Positions 33,066 through 41,880 of a stretch of DNA of 64,000 nucleotides are shown in pieces. Each line of letters opens with the position of its first letter. Positions within the stretch are counted from its first letter, which is position 1. Under the pieces are notes generated by a model. It did not search any database, was not told the DNA's origin, and saw nothing but the letters and a program-made list of their open reading frames with translations. The DNA lies in contig CAYOTO010000003.1 in assembly GCA_964406945.1 (NCBI GenBank), positions 1 through 64,000 on the forward strand, in the 5' to 3' direction. The position numbers and the translations under genes are program-made. The stretch is from UBA2266 sp964406945. Its GTDB lineage: Bacteria > Planctomycetota > Phycisphaerae > Sedimentisphaerales > Anaerobacaceae.

Positions 33066-34352
33066 CTACTGCACCAGTTCGCCAATGAGCAGGATTGCTC
33101 CGGCATACCATGCGGTATTGTCGAATCGCCCGGGGTCGTCGATTTTCTCATTGCGTTTGGCAAGTATCGCGGCCTTGTCCGGCTGTTCCGGGTGAATTTC
33201 AAGCACTACGCTGTGAGTTTCATCCGGCAGATCCGAGGCGATGTCCAGAGTCGCCAGCCTGTGATAGGTGCAGTAGGCATCGAATCGCGGCTTCACAACA
33301 GCGGGTCGGTCGTCCAGTCTGACTATGACCTGTCCGCAGTCGGGCCCGAGCAGGTCATATATTTTTGCCGTCGTTCCCCGGAACCTGAATCGAATACTCG
33401 CGCCCGGCTTTTTAGCCATGAACATATCGCCAAGGCGGTTGCTGAAACGCCCCGCCAGACTGTCCCGGGCGGGATCCATTTTCCTCCAGTCGTCGCTGAG
33501 CATTGATTCGTCAAGCGCGATCATCTTCGCCTGTTCCCAGTTGTCGGCCCGCAGCGGTTCTATCAGTTCGTGGGGACCGGTCTTTTTTATCCTGCGGATC
33601 TGGTCCATGGAACGGATGATCGCCTCCAGATACAACTGATGGCCGGTGTCGGTATAAGGATGCACGCCGTCGGGTGAAAACACTATTTTGTCGCCAATCG
33701 CCTGACGCTGCTTTTCTGTCTGCGGCTTATCCGCCTTGAACAGCAGTTTTCCCTCCGCCTCGAGCCTGGCGGCTTCAAACGCCATATGGATGGATGGTAT
33801 GCCGTAGCGGTCGGCCAGTTCTTCCATTGCGCTGGCCGCACGTGGGAACTTGCCCCTTTGCATATCACCCAGCATGGAAGAGGTCAGTGTGTATACGAAA
33901 CAGATGTCGGTTTCGGCATTGGCCCGCCATGTCTTTCGGACGATCCCCTCCATTGCCTTGTGGATGCGTTCCGGCGTGGCGCCGCCGTCGTTGACCGCAA
34001 ATTCCACAAACAACAGATCGGGTTTGTGCCGCAGAACGTCGTGATCGAGGCGAAATACGCCCAGGTCCGAGCCCGTTCCGCCGATGGCCGCGTTAATTTC
34101 GACAAGATTCGCTTTCGGATACTGCTGCTTGAGCCAGTCGAAGCTCTTCAGGCGCCAACCGGCCTGAGCGGTTATGCTTCCGCCGAGATACGCAATCCGG
34201 ACTTCCTCGCCGGCTTCGAGTTTTTGCAGGACATTGCCGAGCCCGTTTCGCACCCGGCATTCGGTCGCATCCCGCAACGGATAGGCCGAGGAAGTGTCTC
34301 CAGGCAATAGCAGAATAAGCAGCCAGAGCAGTCGATTGGCGGTCGTAGTCAT
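33066..34352 (-). CDS. secreted SGNH/GDSL-type hydrolase
   Basis: This 428-aa exported esterase-like protein has the signal peptide NRLLWLLILLLPGDTSSAYP. The blocks of the SGNH superfamily are visible: block I EVRIAYLGGSITAQAGWRLK (Ser in GGSIT), block II AAIGGTGSDLGVFRLDHDVL, block III LLFVEFAVNDGGATPERIHK, and block V VFSPDGVHPYTDTGHQLYLE with the catalytic D-x-x-H. The C-terminal 150 residues form a beta-rich domain (RFRGTTAKIYDLLGPDCGQV) like a carbohydrate-esterase accessory module. GAGGAG before ATG 34352 sets the start. In an operon with beta-galactosidase it is probably a deacetylase or esterase for polysaccharide side chains. Confidence 0.88.
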   Translation of the reverse strand: MTTTANRLLWLLILLLPGDTSSAYPLRDATECRVRNGLGNVLQKLEAGEEVRIAYLGGSITAQAGWRLKSFDWLKQQYPKANLVEINAAIGGTGSDLGVFRLDHDVLRHKPDLLFVEFAVNDGGATPERIHKAMEGIVRKTWRANAETDICFVYTLTSSMLGDMQRGKFPRAASAMEELADRYGIPSIHMAFEAARLEAEGKLLFKADKPQTEKQRQAIGDKIVFSPDGVHPYTDTGHQLYLEAIIRSMDQIRRIKKTGPHELIEPLRADNWEQAKMIALDESMLSDDWRKMDPARDSLAGRFSNRLGDMFMAKKPGASIRFRFRGTTAKIYDLLGPDCGQVIVRLDDRPAVVKPRFDAYCTYHRLATLDIASDLPDETHSVVLEIHPEQPDKAAILAKRNEKIDDPGRFDNTAWYAGAILLIGELVQ

Positions 34353-34363
34353 GTTCGCTCCTC

Positions 34364-34933
34364 TCATTGTTTCCATGTGCGGTGTGACAATCCGAATGCC
34401 GCACGAAACCGGTCTTCCAGCTTCATCAGATACTCAGCGGCGCCAGTATCGCCCTCGGCCGGCGCCCATGGGGCGAATCCCTTGTCGTTCGACGCCACAT
34501 ACGGGCCGGGCTTTACCTCGTAAATGACCGTATCGGGCTCGAGCGCAAAAATCGTATGCCAAACGCCGGCCCGAATATCGACTCCATAGACCCCGCCGTC
34601 GGCATTGAGCAAAACGAAATTTTCCTCGCTTGCGTTTCCATTATCGTCGAACTGCACATACGCCAGCGAGCCGCGCAGAAGCAGCATGCCCTCGGCCTTG
34701 GGGGGATTTGCGTGGCGGTGGGGGGTAACGTAGCTGCCCGGCTGAAGCGTGTTGAGCATCCGGTGCAGATTGTCCTCGTCGCCGTAATGCAGGTTGTGAA
34801 TCTCGCGGAGACGATCGTTATTTCGCGCATCGGCGGCTTTTGAGTCGATCAGGGCCTTGTCTATGACCGCGGTGCGAACATGCTGCGACCTGGTCGCCAC
34901 TTTCGATATGCGGATTATTTCAGCACGCTGCAT
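34364..34933 (-). CDS. WbuC-family cupin protein
   Basis: This 189-aa cupin has the metal-site motifs GSYVTPHRHANPPKAEGMLL and GVWHTIFALEPDTVIYEVKP, and the N-terminal IHNLHYGDEDNLHRMLNTLQ typical of WbuC, a family found in surface polysaccharide loci. It lacks a signal peptide and is presumably cytoplasmic. The stop is 11 bases before the SGNH hydrolase gene and the start is 12 bases after the small upstream gene. A sugar-modifying or binding role is likely but undefined. Confidence 0.88.
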   Translation of the reverse strand: MQRAEIIRISKVATRSQHVRTAVIDKALIDSKAADARNNDRLREIHNLHYGDEDNLHRMLNTLQPGSYVTPHRHANPPKAEGMLLLRGSLAYVQFDDNGNASEENFVLLNADGGVYGVDIRAGVWHTIFALEPDTVIYEVKPGPYVASNDKGFAPWAPAEGDTGAAEYLMKLEDRFRAAFGLSHRTWKQ

Positions 34934-34945
34934 TGACCGCTCCCG

Positions 34946-35116
34946 CTATTTTTCGGACCAGCACCAGACGGTCACGACGCCTTTGCTGTGATTGTCCGAA
35001 TGCGAAATACTTATCAGCTTTTCTTTGCCGATTTGGCTTGCGAAGTCGCAGGCCTGCTCGAAAAGTCCTTCCCACGAAATCAGAGTTCCGCGAAAGCACT
35101 TGAATCTGACGTTCAT
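34946..35116 (-). CDS. 56-aa conserved-looking small protein between lacZ-type and WbuC genes
   Basis: The ORF starts at ATG 35116, after GAGGAGAAGATC on the minus strand, and reads MNVRFKCFRGTLISWEGLFE, then QACDFASQIGKEKLISISHS and DNHSKGVVTVWCWSEK. The SD is strong and the spacing in the operon is tight: 17 bases after the beta-galactosidase stop and 12 before the WbuC start. I recall similar short sequences ending in GVVTVWYW in other bacteria, but cannot name a family. A compact alpha/beta fold is likely. Longer readings in the same frame overlap the beta-galactosidase end and lack protein character. Confidence 0.72.
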   Translation of the reverse strand: MNVRFKCFRGTLISWEGLFEQACDFASQIGKEKLISISHSDNHSKGVVTVWCWSEK

Positions 35117-35133
35117 GATCTTCTCCTCAACCG

Positions 35134-38100
35134 CTATCTCACATCCGGCATTCTGGTTCGGGCTAACTCTGCGGCATCGCCCATATCGCGGTCGTAAGGC
35201 TTGAGCCGGAAACTGTAGCTGTATCTTTGCGGCGGAAGCGTGTATTCCGGATGCGTCCGGGCGCCCCAACTGTCGTCGCCTCCAACGCCCATCTGCTTGT
35301 AATCGATGTTAACCGTTATGAAATCCCGCATCGGCAATTCATGAATGTGGTCCGAAGTCTGCAGGTCCTCCATCGTGCACGGCCAGGCGCTTACAGACAG
35401 CAGCGGCATTCCGACAGCCAGGAGTCCCGAGCCGTTCTCGTCCGTCAGCGTCATCCATCGCACATCGGTCTTGTTGCCGGTCTCCTGGGGCCGCACGTAC
35501 TGGTGAATTTGCTCACTGACCGGTCCTGCATACCGCCCGATGGGCGAGCCGGTCTTGCGATCCCAATAGCTCTCTCCCGGTCCACGGCCGAACCAGCTCA
35601 TCTCGCTGTAGCGGCCCGGTACGGTCATCTGCATCCCGAACCTCGGCAGATTCACAAGACCGTCGCCCACAGGGTCGATGGTGCCGGTAACCACGACATC
35701 TCCGCTGCCGTATACGAGATAGACCGTACTGTACTTCGAGCCGCTGCCGACCGGGAGTTCGGCTTCGGATGTAATCCGAACGGTTTTATCGCTGACTTTC
35801 TCGGCCTCGACGCTCGCAACCTTTCTCTTCGGCCCGGCGTCGCGCCAAATGCCCAGTCGCCGCGGCATTCCGTTGCCTCTGTCGTTGTCGGTGGGAGGAC
35901 GCCAGAAGTTCGGCTCGAGAGCAGTTCTGACAAGCTCTTTTCCCCCGAACCTGAACGATTCTATAGCCCCACTGTTTTTGCCGACGCTCAGATCGAAATC
36001 CTTGCCCCGGACAACGATTCGGGCGTCGGTTTCCTGGAGAATCACAGCGTCCATATCTTTGACTTCGGCGACGGGTGCAATCGGTACGTCAATCGGGATT
36101 TTGAACTGATCCCAGGCAACCACGTATCCTCTGTCCGCATACCAGCGATCTTCCAGCAGAGCGAAGCTGATCATGACGTGGTATTCGGCGACGGGTTTCA
36201 GGTCGGACATCTCGAACGGAACCGTGATTTCCTGGGCCTCGCCCGGGCCGATGCTGATCCTTGCCAGCTTGCCTTTCTGCACGACTACTCCGTCCTCGGT
36301 GAGTTCCCAGAGGGAATCGACGAATGCGAGACTGGAGAAGTCATACTCGTTTTCAATGCGGAATCTGCCCGCGGCGGCGTCGATTTGCTTTACGTGAATG
36401 CGCTGATAGACCTTGCGGACTTCGGCCATGTGCGGATTGGGTTTTCTGTCCGGCTGCACAAGGCCGTTGCAGCAGAAATTGCCGTCGTTGGGATTGTCGC
36501 CGTAATCTCCGCCGTAGGCCCAGAATTCCTCGCCTTTGTCGGATTTTTTGCGAAGGCCCTGATCCGCATAGTCCCAGATATAGCCGCCGATCAGGCGTTT
36601 GTGTGAGCGAATCGCATCCCAGTATTCCTTGAGATTGCCTACCGAATTTCCCATCGCGTGTGCGTACTCGCAAAGGACCATCGGCCGACTTTCTCCCTCC
36701 ATCGTCGCCAGCCGAATGCATTCGGGGATTCTCGCATACATCCTGCTGATCATATCGACGTAGTACGGGTCGAAGGGCTTGCCCTGTGCTCCTTCGTAAT
36801 GAATGGGCCGGGTCGAATCGTAATCCCTGATCCACGCCGCCATTGCCGCATGGTTGGGGCCGCAGCCGGTCTCATTACCCAGTGACCAGGACATGATGCA
36901 GGGGTGATTCTTGTCGCGCTCGACCATGCGTATGGCGCGGTCGAGAAAGGCGTTGCCCCAACTGGCTACATTGGACAGATAGCCCTTGAGCCCGTGCGAT
37001 TCGAGATTTGTCTCATCCATCACGTAAATGCCGTACTTGTCGCATAGATCGTACCAGACCGGATTGTCGGGGTAGTGGCTGGTGCGGACCGCGTTGATGT
37101 TGTTGCGCTTGAGGATCCTGATGTCTTCTATCATCCGGCTGACCGGAACCGCTCTGCCGTGATCGGGGTCATGTTCGTGCCGGTTGACTCCGAACAGCTT
37201 TATGCTCCTGCCATTGACGAAGAATTGCCCGTCCTTGATTTCATAAGTGCGAAAGCCGACTTTGCAGCTTTCGGCCTCAATGAGTTCGCCCTTGTCGTTT
37301 CTTACTTCCAGCACCAGTGTGTAAAGATTGGGAAACTCGTCCGACCACTTGCGGGGATTGCTTATTCTTGCCTGCATCAGGGCAAAAGGCACATTGTCTC
37401 TCTGGGGATACGGTTCATTGATTATGGCGGCGGCGTCTTTGCTCAGGGGCTCGCTCAAGACGGGCTTATCCGCCGCGTCGTAAAGCTGTGCCTGCACGGT
37501 CCAGCCCTTGAGATCGAGCCGGCCGTAGTTGGCCAGTTTGGGTCGGATCTGCAGAATGCCGTCGCGATATGCGTCGTCGAGTTCGGACCTGACGAAGAAA
37601 TCGCGGATGTGGACCTGCGGCGCTGCAAAGAGGTAAACTGGCCGATATATCCCGCTCAGTCGCCACATGTCCTGGTCTTCCAGGTAAGAGCCGTCCGACC
37701 AGCGGTAGACCTCGGCGGCCACGACGTTTGTGCCGGGCACCAGATAGTCGGTTATGTTGAATTCGGCGGGCGTCATGCTGCCCTGGCTGTAGCCGACCTT
37801 TTCGCCGTTGACCCAGAGATAGAAGGCGCTCTTGACTCCTTCGAAATGGATGAATATCTCGCGTCCGTCCCAGTCGGCGGGAACAGTGAACTGCCTGCGA
37901 TAGGAACCGACCGGATTGTAGTCGTGCGGTATGTGGGGCGGGTTCGGCGGAAACGGGTAGGGTACGTTGAGATAGATCGGCCGGCCGTAGCCGTGCAACT
38001 GCCAGTTGGCGGGGACCGGGATTTCGTCCCAGCCGCTCACGTCGTAACCGGTCCGGTAGAAATCGACGGGCCTGTCGGCGGGTTTGACTGCCCAGTTGAA

Positions 38101-38379
38101 TTTCCAGTTTCCGTTGAGCGTCATGCAGTACATGGATTTTTCCCGGTCGCCCGCAAGCGCCGAGGCCGTATCGCCATAGGGGACCAGGGTGGCATGGCCG
38201 GGTTCCTTGTTTTGGGCGATGACCGTCTCATCTTCCCAGTCCGGCCGCGATTGCACCGTCGTTTTAGCTGTCAACTGCGCCGAATTGCCCATCGACATCT
38301 CGTCGCACCCGCAGCAAAACAGCCCCGCCCCCAACACCAGCACCGCCAAACCGACAAACCCGAACTTGACTGCGAACAT
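35134..38379 (-). CDS. GH2 beta-galactosidase, LacZ type, lipoprotein
   Basis: This 1081-aa glycoside hydrolase hydrolyses terminal beta-galactosides. A lipoprotein signal (GFVGLAVLVLGAGLFCCGC) anchors it outside. The jelly-roll N-domain is around residues 85-260 (WQLHGYGRPIYLNVPYPFP, YLEDQDMWRLSGIYRPVYLF) and the immunoglobulin-like domain runs to about 385. The TIM barrel follows with NAVRTSHYPDNPVWYDLCDK, the acid/base SWSLGNETG (Glu503) and the nucleophile MVLCEYAHAMGNSVG (Glu571). The C-terminal domains include the Bgal_small_N region (SVGKNSGAIESFRFGGKELV, EPNFWRPPTDNDRGN). It is complete and heads a five-gene minus-strand operon. Confidence 0.96.
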   Translation of the reverse strand: MFAVKFGFVGLAVLVLGAGLFCCGCDEMSMGNSAQLTAKTTVQSRPDWEDETVIAQNKEPGHATLVPYGDTASALAGDREKSMYCMTLNGNWKFNWAVKPADRPVDFYRTGYDVSGWDEIPVPANWQLHGYGRPIYLNVPYPFPPNPPHIPHDYNPVGSYRRQFTVPADWDGREIFIHFEGVKSAFYLWVNGEKVGYSQGSMTPAEFNITDYLVPGTNVVAAEVYRWSDGSYLEDQDMWRLSGIYRPVYLFAAPQVHIRDFFVRSELDDAYRDGILQIRPKLANYGRLDLKGWTVQAQLYDAADKPVLSEPLSKDAAAIINEPYPQRDNVPFALMQARISNPRKWSDEFPNLYTLVLEVRNDKGELIEAESCKVGFRTYEIKDGQFFVNGRSIKLFGVNRHEHDPDHGRAVPVSRMIEDIRILKRNNINAVRTSHYPDNPVWYDLCDKYGIYVMDETNLESHGLKGYLSNVASWGNAFLDRAIRMVERDKNHPCIMSWSLGNETGCGPNHAAMAAWIRDYDSTRPIHYEGAQGKPFDPYYVDMISRMYARIPECIRLATMEGESRPMVLCEYAHAMGNSVGNLKEYWDAIRSHKRLIGGYIWDYADQGLRKKSDKGEEFWAYGGDYGDNPNDGNFCCNGLVQPDRKPNPHMAEVRKVYQRIHVKQIDAAAGRFRIENEYDFSSLAFVDSLWELTEDGVVVQKGKLARISIGPGEAQEITVPFEMSDLKPVAEYHVMISFALLEDRWYADRGYVVAWDQFKIPIDVPIAPVAEVKDMDAVILQETDARIVVRGKDFDLSVGKNSGAIESFRFGGKELVRTALEPNFWRPPTDNDRGNGMPRRLGIWRDAGPKRKVASVEAEKVSDKTVRITSEAELPVGSGSKYSTVYLVYGSGDVVVTGTIDPVGDGLVNLPRFGMQMTVPGRYSEMSWFGRGPGESYWDRKTGSPIGRYAGPVSEQIHQYVRPQETGNKTDVRWMTLTDENGSGLLAVGMPLLSVSAWPCTMEDLQTSDHIHELPMRDFITVNIDYKQMGVGGDDSWGARTHPEYTLPPQRYSYSFRLKPYDRDMGDAAELARTRMPDVR

Positions 38380-38485
38380 GTCTATACTCCTTCAAACAGT
38401 AGACGCCAATCAGTTGCAAACACCGCCCCCGCACTTAAGACGCACCAAAGCATACCACCGGTGCACCCCTCAGGCAAGAAAACAC

Positions 38486-38620
38486 TCAAATCCCCGCCGT
38501 GATTCGGAATACTTTGGCTTTGAGTGTGAGTTTGACTTTGGCGTTGTTCGGGTCGTTGGTAAAGACATAGACGTCCTTCTTGAGGGAGGCGGTGGATGGG
38601 CCGGCACTACTAGCGTTCAA
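38486..38620 (-). pseudogene. 3' remnant of a DUF1573-type gene
   Basis: The minus-strand frame ending at TGA 38486-38488 reads SLKKDVYVFTNDPNNAKVKL and then TLKAKVFRITAGI. This resembles the end of DUF1573/ASPM-SPD-2-Hydin-type beta-sandwich repeats (TNDPxNPxVxLxLxG). Upstream the frame runs into the 3' end of the next gene with no start, so only about 44 residues remain. The rest of 38,380-38,609 shows no other feature. Confidence 0.5.
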
Positions 38621-39338
38621 GGATCGCTTCACGCGGTATCATGAGGTTTGGATAGATGGCTCGAACGATAGGTACCACCTCCTCTGGATACTTAACCACA
38701 AGCAGGGAGGACCCGTTGAGCTGATCTTCAAGTATGAGAGCCCCCGGCACTGGAGGCAGGCTTGACGAGAAATGGGCGTAACCAGAGAGAGAGATCCAAC
38801 AGACCCACTGCTCACCTCCCAGGTTCCTCTGAATGTGATCTCTGACGAAGTCCGGATATTTTCTATATGGATGGTATATCCCTTCCGGGCCTTCCCATTG
38901 CGACAGAGTGCAGAGATTGACACGTGAGTAGTAATTTGGATCAGACCAGTATTGATCGTCTTCTTGAGCTGGCAACGGCGTGTACAAATACCTGCAATCA
39001 TGCGTTTCAGAACGCAGTATCCAAACACCCAACTCAGTGTAGGGCTGACTTGGCGCTAAACTCAGAGTAGAAACGTTTTCATGCACATCTTCTGGCTGTG
39101 GCCGTCTGATCTCCCGTACTCCGCGATCATATTCTCGTTCATAATGCTCGTTGTAGAATTCTTCAAGAGGCCTAAGGTCACGAATGCATTCATAGTATGG
39201 CATCCGCATCATCCTACTGGTCATGCCGAAGAATCCGTAGCCTCGCACCAATGTCATGCCGATCTCAAGAAGGATCGGGCTGCACACGATTGACAAAACC
39301 GAGACGACTATCAGGTAATGTTTTCGTCCATTCTTCAT
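38610..39338 (-). CDS. membrane-anchored protein of unknown function
   Basis: The 242-aa product begins at ATG 39338 after a GGAG, with a membrane anchor (YLIVVSVLSIVCSPILLEIG) at residues 8-27. The soluble part has no recognised family. It is rich in Tyr, Glu and Pro and includes MRMPYYECIRDLRPLEEFYN, DCRYLYTPLPAQEDDQYWSD and WVCWISLSGYAHFSSSLPPV. The base composition looks less GC-rich than the surrounding genes, and it is flanked on both sides by gene remnants, suggesting an acquired or orphan gene. No function is proposed. Confidence 0.6.
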   Translation of the reverse strand: MKNGRKHYLIVVSVLSIVCSPILLEIGMTLVRGYGFFGMTSRMMRMPYYECIRDLRPLEEFYNEHYEREYDRGVREIRRPQPEDVHENVSTLSLAPSQPYTELGVWILRSETHDCRYLYTPLPAQEDDQYWSDPNYYSRVNLCTLSQWEGPEGIYHPYRKYPDFVRDHIQRNLGGEQWVCWISLSGYAHFSSSLPPVPGALILEDQLNGSSLLVVKYPEEVVPIVRAIYPNLMIPREAILER

Positions 39339-39463
39339 TTTAGAACTCCAAGAAAGAACGCGGATAGAATCCCTGCTTACCACGGCCATCCACTGCTCTT
39401 GCTGTTTCTAACGCCAATATCCACGTAGTATTTCCAGATTATGTTCTAAGCGTTCCATTCGAT

Positions 39464-39829
39464 CTAAACATCGAATTTGCTCTTCGGCCTGTGAAGAGGT
39501 AAAACGCCAATGCTAAATGCAACGGGACAGGCTGCGCTGTATTCAAGCACAGTAAGCTCGTTGGAATCGACTATCTTCACTATCCGGTTCTCGTAATAGC
39601 AGGGCGTGTTCTTCCTGTTTCCATCGTCAGTGTATTCTAAGGCACGGTGCGTCCAAAGGCAAGGGTAATAGCGGAATCTTAAATTCTGCCCAATGGATCG
39701 ACAATTTCGCCTTGCTGCTAGTCCACTACCATACCAAATCACTGTCCAGGCTGATTCGTGCCGATTCGAGTACTTCGTGCCTGAAATTAAGCCGCTGCCC
39801 AATCCCGCACATCTACTGCCCCGGCGCAC
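39464..39829 (-). CDS. uncertain ORF, no recognised family
   Basis: A minus-strand frame of up to 121 codons ends at 39464 with EYSAACPVAFSIGVLPLHRP before KSKFDV. Its C-terminal half (HRALEYTDDGNRKNTPCYYE) looks protein-like, while the first 25 codons overlap the end of the neighbouring broken gene and carry no clear start or SD. It may be a fragment of a degraded gene. It is listed because the 39,339-40,047 interval otherwise contains no intact gene. Confidence 0.3.
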   Translation of the reverse strand: MRRGSRCAGLGSGLISGTKYSNRHESAWTVIWYGSGLAARRNCRSIGQNLRFRYYPCLWTHRALEYTDDGNRKNTPCYYENRIVKIVDSNELTVLEYSAACPVAFSIGVLPLHRPKSKFDV

Positions 39830-40017
39830 CCGTTGCTACCTTGCGCAGGCTGAAATTGTCGAAATCGGCTTCGAATCTGTAATCCACTGTCAAAGTGGTC
39901 TTTCCGCGAAGCCCCTTGGAATTCGGGGGCGACCAATCTGCCTTTAAGCGTTATATGTCCGGATGTGCTGCCTGCGAAGGCAAATGATATCAGCGCCAGT
40001 GTCCACAAATACCTCAT
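39813..40017 (-). pseudogene. frameshifted secreted-protein remnant
   Basis: A well-placed SD (AGGAGCAGCT) precedes ATG 40017 and a signal peptide, MRYLWTLALISFAFAGSTSG. A one-base frame change near 39,945-39,955 is then needed to continue into a convincing segment, LKADWSPPNSKGLRGKTTLT, then VDYRFEADFDNFSLRKVATG, ending at TAG 39813-39815. Without the shift the frame becomes Arg/Gln-rich. It sits 30 bases downstream of the CAZyme-like gene, so it was probably the next gene in that operon and has lost most of its middle. Confidence 0.5.
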
Positions 40018-40047
40018 AGCTGCTCCTGTACCCAAAGAAAGATGTAA

Positions 40048-41721
40048 TCAATTGCCGTAGAAGACCAGATGGTCGTATGTCCGTCGGTCCGCCCGCTTCT
40101 TCTGGTGGTCGGCGAGCGGCCCGTGATATTCGCAGTGGAAGAATCTGCTGTCGAGAACAGGCTGCGGCATGAGGTGGCTTCTGCCGTCAAAGGCGGCCGC
40201 AAGATGCAGCAGGGCAAGCGGAATCTCATCGCCGGTTCTGGCCCATTTTCTGCCGCGTCTTGGAAAAAGACCGTTCTCGACCTGCATTTCGAGCAGATTA
40301 TCCGCTATTCGCCCGGCGAGTTTTAGAAAGCGCTGATCCGAAGTCGCCCGATGCAGTTCCAGCATGGCGTAAACAGTCCGCCAGTTGCTATGACTGGTTT
40401 TGAAGTTGCAGTCGCGTTCTCGGCCGTCTGCTTCTCCGATATCGCCCAGTTCGAATCGCTTGCATATTTGGCGGCTCATTCGCCAGTGTTCCGGATCGTT
40501 CGTAAGTCTGTACGCCATCGCATATCCCCACAACAGAAACCCGTCGGGACCTCGCGGCGCAAATGAGGACGGAACGTAGTAATCCGATTTCGCCTTCTTC
40601 CACTGCAGAATCGTACCATCAATCATGACGCCGTTAAATCTGCCCGATTTGCTGTCGTAACACGCTCTTGCATATGCTTTGAGATCTTCGGAGGCCCACT
40701 CGATGAACCGTTCGGCCATCCGGCGCGCGGCTTCGGATCCATTCAGCATCATCTCGGCAGCCTGCATCTGGGCCAGCGGCAGATTGTGGTATCTGCCCGT
40801 TTGATGATACGATGCAACGATCTGAGCTTCGTTTATCTCAGGATGAACATGTCCTAGGGCGTCCTTAGCCCTGTCATGCTCTCTGTAGCTTAGCTGTCCT
40901 CCGCACAGGCCGGTCCGCGGATACTTTCCCTGCTGCCAGCGTTCGATCAGCCGCAACGTCCATTTCCCGGCATTGTCGTCCTCGGCAAGGACCGCAAGCG
41001 CGACCCCGGTCCGCAGCAGGGGAGGGGTAACATTGACAAAAGAGAGATTGCCGCCTTTTGCGGGAAAGGGCACTTCGACATCTTCATCGAACTCATGGTC
41101 CCACTGAGGTTTGACGCGCTTTTTGGTATTGGCGTGGCGATTATAGTCCAGAAGCGACCAGTCGAGAATATGGCCGGCCCAGATTGCCTCGGCGAGCCTT
41201 CTGGTTGCATTCGAATTCACCCGCCACATCAGTTCATAATAAGGCTGGTGCGTCTTCAACTCGTGGATATTCGATCCATATTGACCGACGGGCTTATCCT
41301 GTTGCAGGTCCCACGCGGCGTGGCCGCCCCAGTAAAGCAGTCCACTCGGCGATTGCAGGTGCTCCATCGCGTACCCGGCGGCCTCCTCGGCCGCCTTTCT
41401 GTAACGCCGGTCTGCCGTCAAAGCCGTCAATCCGTCCAGCAAACGCATCAAGGGCTGCTGGCCCGCGAAATTGCACAGCACCCACTCTTCACCCTCGTAT
41501 TGCCACCGTACGGGCTCCAGCGTCTCGATATTCATCCCATCCACAAAGAGCGGGCTGCGGGTCTTTCCATAGACATCCCGGCCATGCTCCAGAACGGTAT
41601 CTGCGTATTTTTTCGCCGACGCCAGATACTTGTCGCTATCCTCGGCCCGGACGGTCCGGTCGAGCAGCGGCGAGGCAAGCACAGTCAATAACAGTATTCG
41701 AGAAAGCAAATTGCACTTCAT
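40048..41721 (-). CDS. secreted helical-barrel carbohydrate-active enzyme, family uncertain
   Basis: This 557-aa exported protein has the signal peptide NLLSRILLLTVLASPLLDRT. The rest is almost wholly helical with paired helices punctuated by aromatic and Gly loops, as in (alpha/alpha)6 barrels of glycosidases and lyases: KYADTVLEHGRDVYGKTRSP, YEGEEWVLCNFAGQQPLMRL, HLQSPSGLLYWGGHAAWDLQ and YELMWRVNSNATRRLAEAIW. I cannot assign a GH or PL family; pectate-lyase-type annotation is possible. An AGGAGG SD 8 bases before ATG 41721 defines the start. Confidence 0.68.
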   Translation of the reverse strand: MKCNLLSRILLLTVLASPLLDRTVRAEDSDKYLASAKKYADTVLEHGRDVYGKTRSPLFVDGMNIETLEPVRWQYEGEEWVLCNFAGQQPLMRLLDGLTALTADRRYRKAAEEAAGYAMEHLQSPSGLLYWGGHAAWDLQQDKPVGQYGSNIHELKTHQPYYELMWRVNSNATRRLAEAIWAGHILDWSLLDYNRHANTKKRVKPQWDHEFDEDVEVPFPAKGGNLSFVNVTPPLLRTGVALAVLAEDDNAGKWTLRLIERWQQGKYPRTGLCGGQLSYREHDRAKDALGHVHPEINEAQIVASYHQTGRYHNLPLAQMQAAEMMLNGSEAARRMAERFIEWASEDLKAYARACYDSKSGRFNGVMIDGTILQWKKAKSDYYVPSSFAPRGPDGFLLWGYAMAYRLTNDPEHWRMSRQICKRFELGDIGEADGRERDCNFKTSHSNWRTVYAMLELHRATSDQRFLKLAGRIADNLLEMQVENGLFPRRGRKWARTGDEIPLALLHLAAAFDGRSHLMPQPVLDSRFFHCEYHGPLADHQKKRADRRTYDHLVFYGN

Positions 41722-41880
41722 ATCGGGTCCTCCTTTCATTGCAGCTTTCGGTAACAGATGATACCCGCACGATTTGCGTATTTCCACACATTCATAGCTG
41801 ATAGTTCTGCTTGCATTCGTCGACTCGAGCAGTTTACTATTTGAAAAACCAAGTACTAATCAGTTTTGAAAGCCGAATTT

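Noticed and set aside
35227..38502. Two long plus-strand frames (459 and 475 codons) opposite the beta-galactosidase gene
   Set aside because: The minus strand encodes a complete GH2 enzyme with both catalytic glutamates; the antisense frames are shadows of codon bias.
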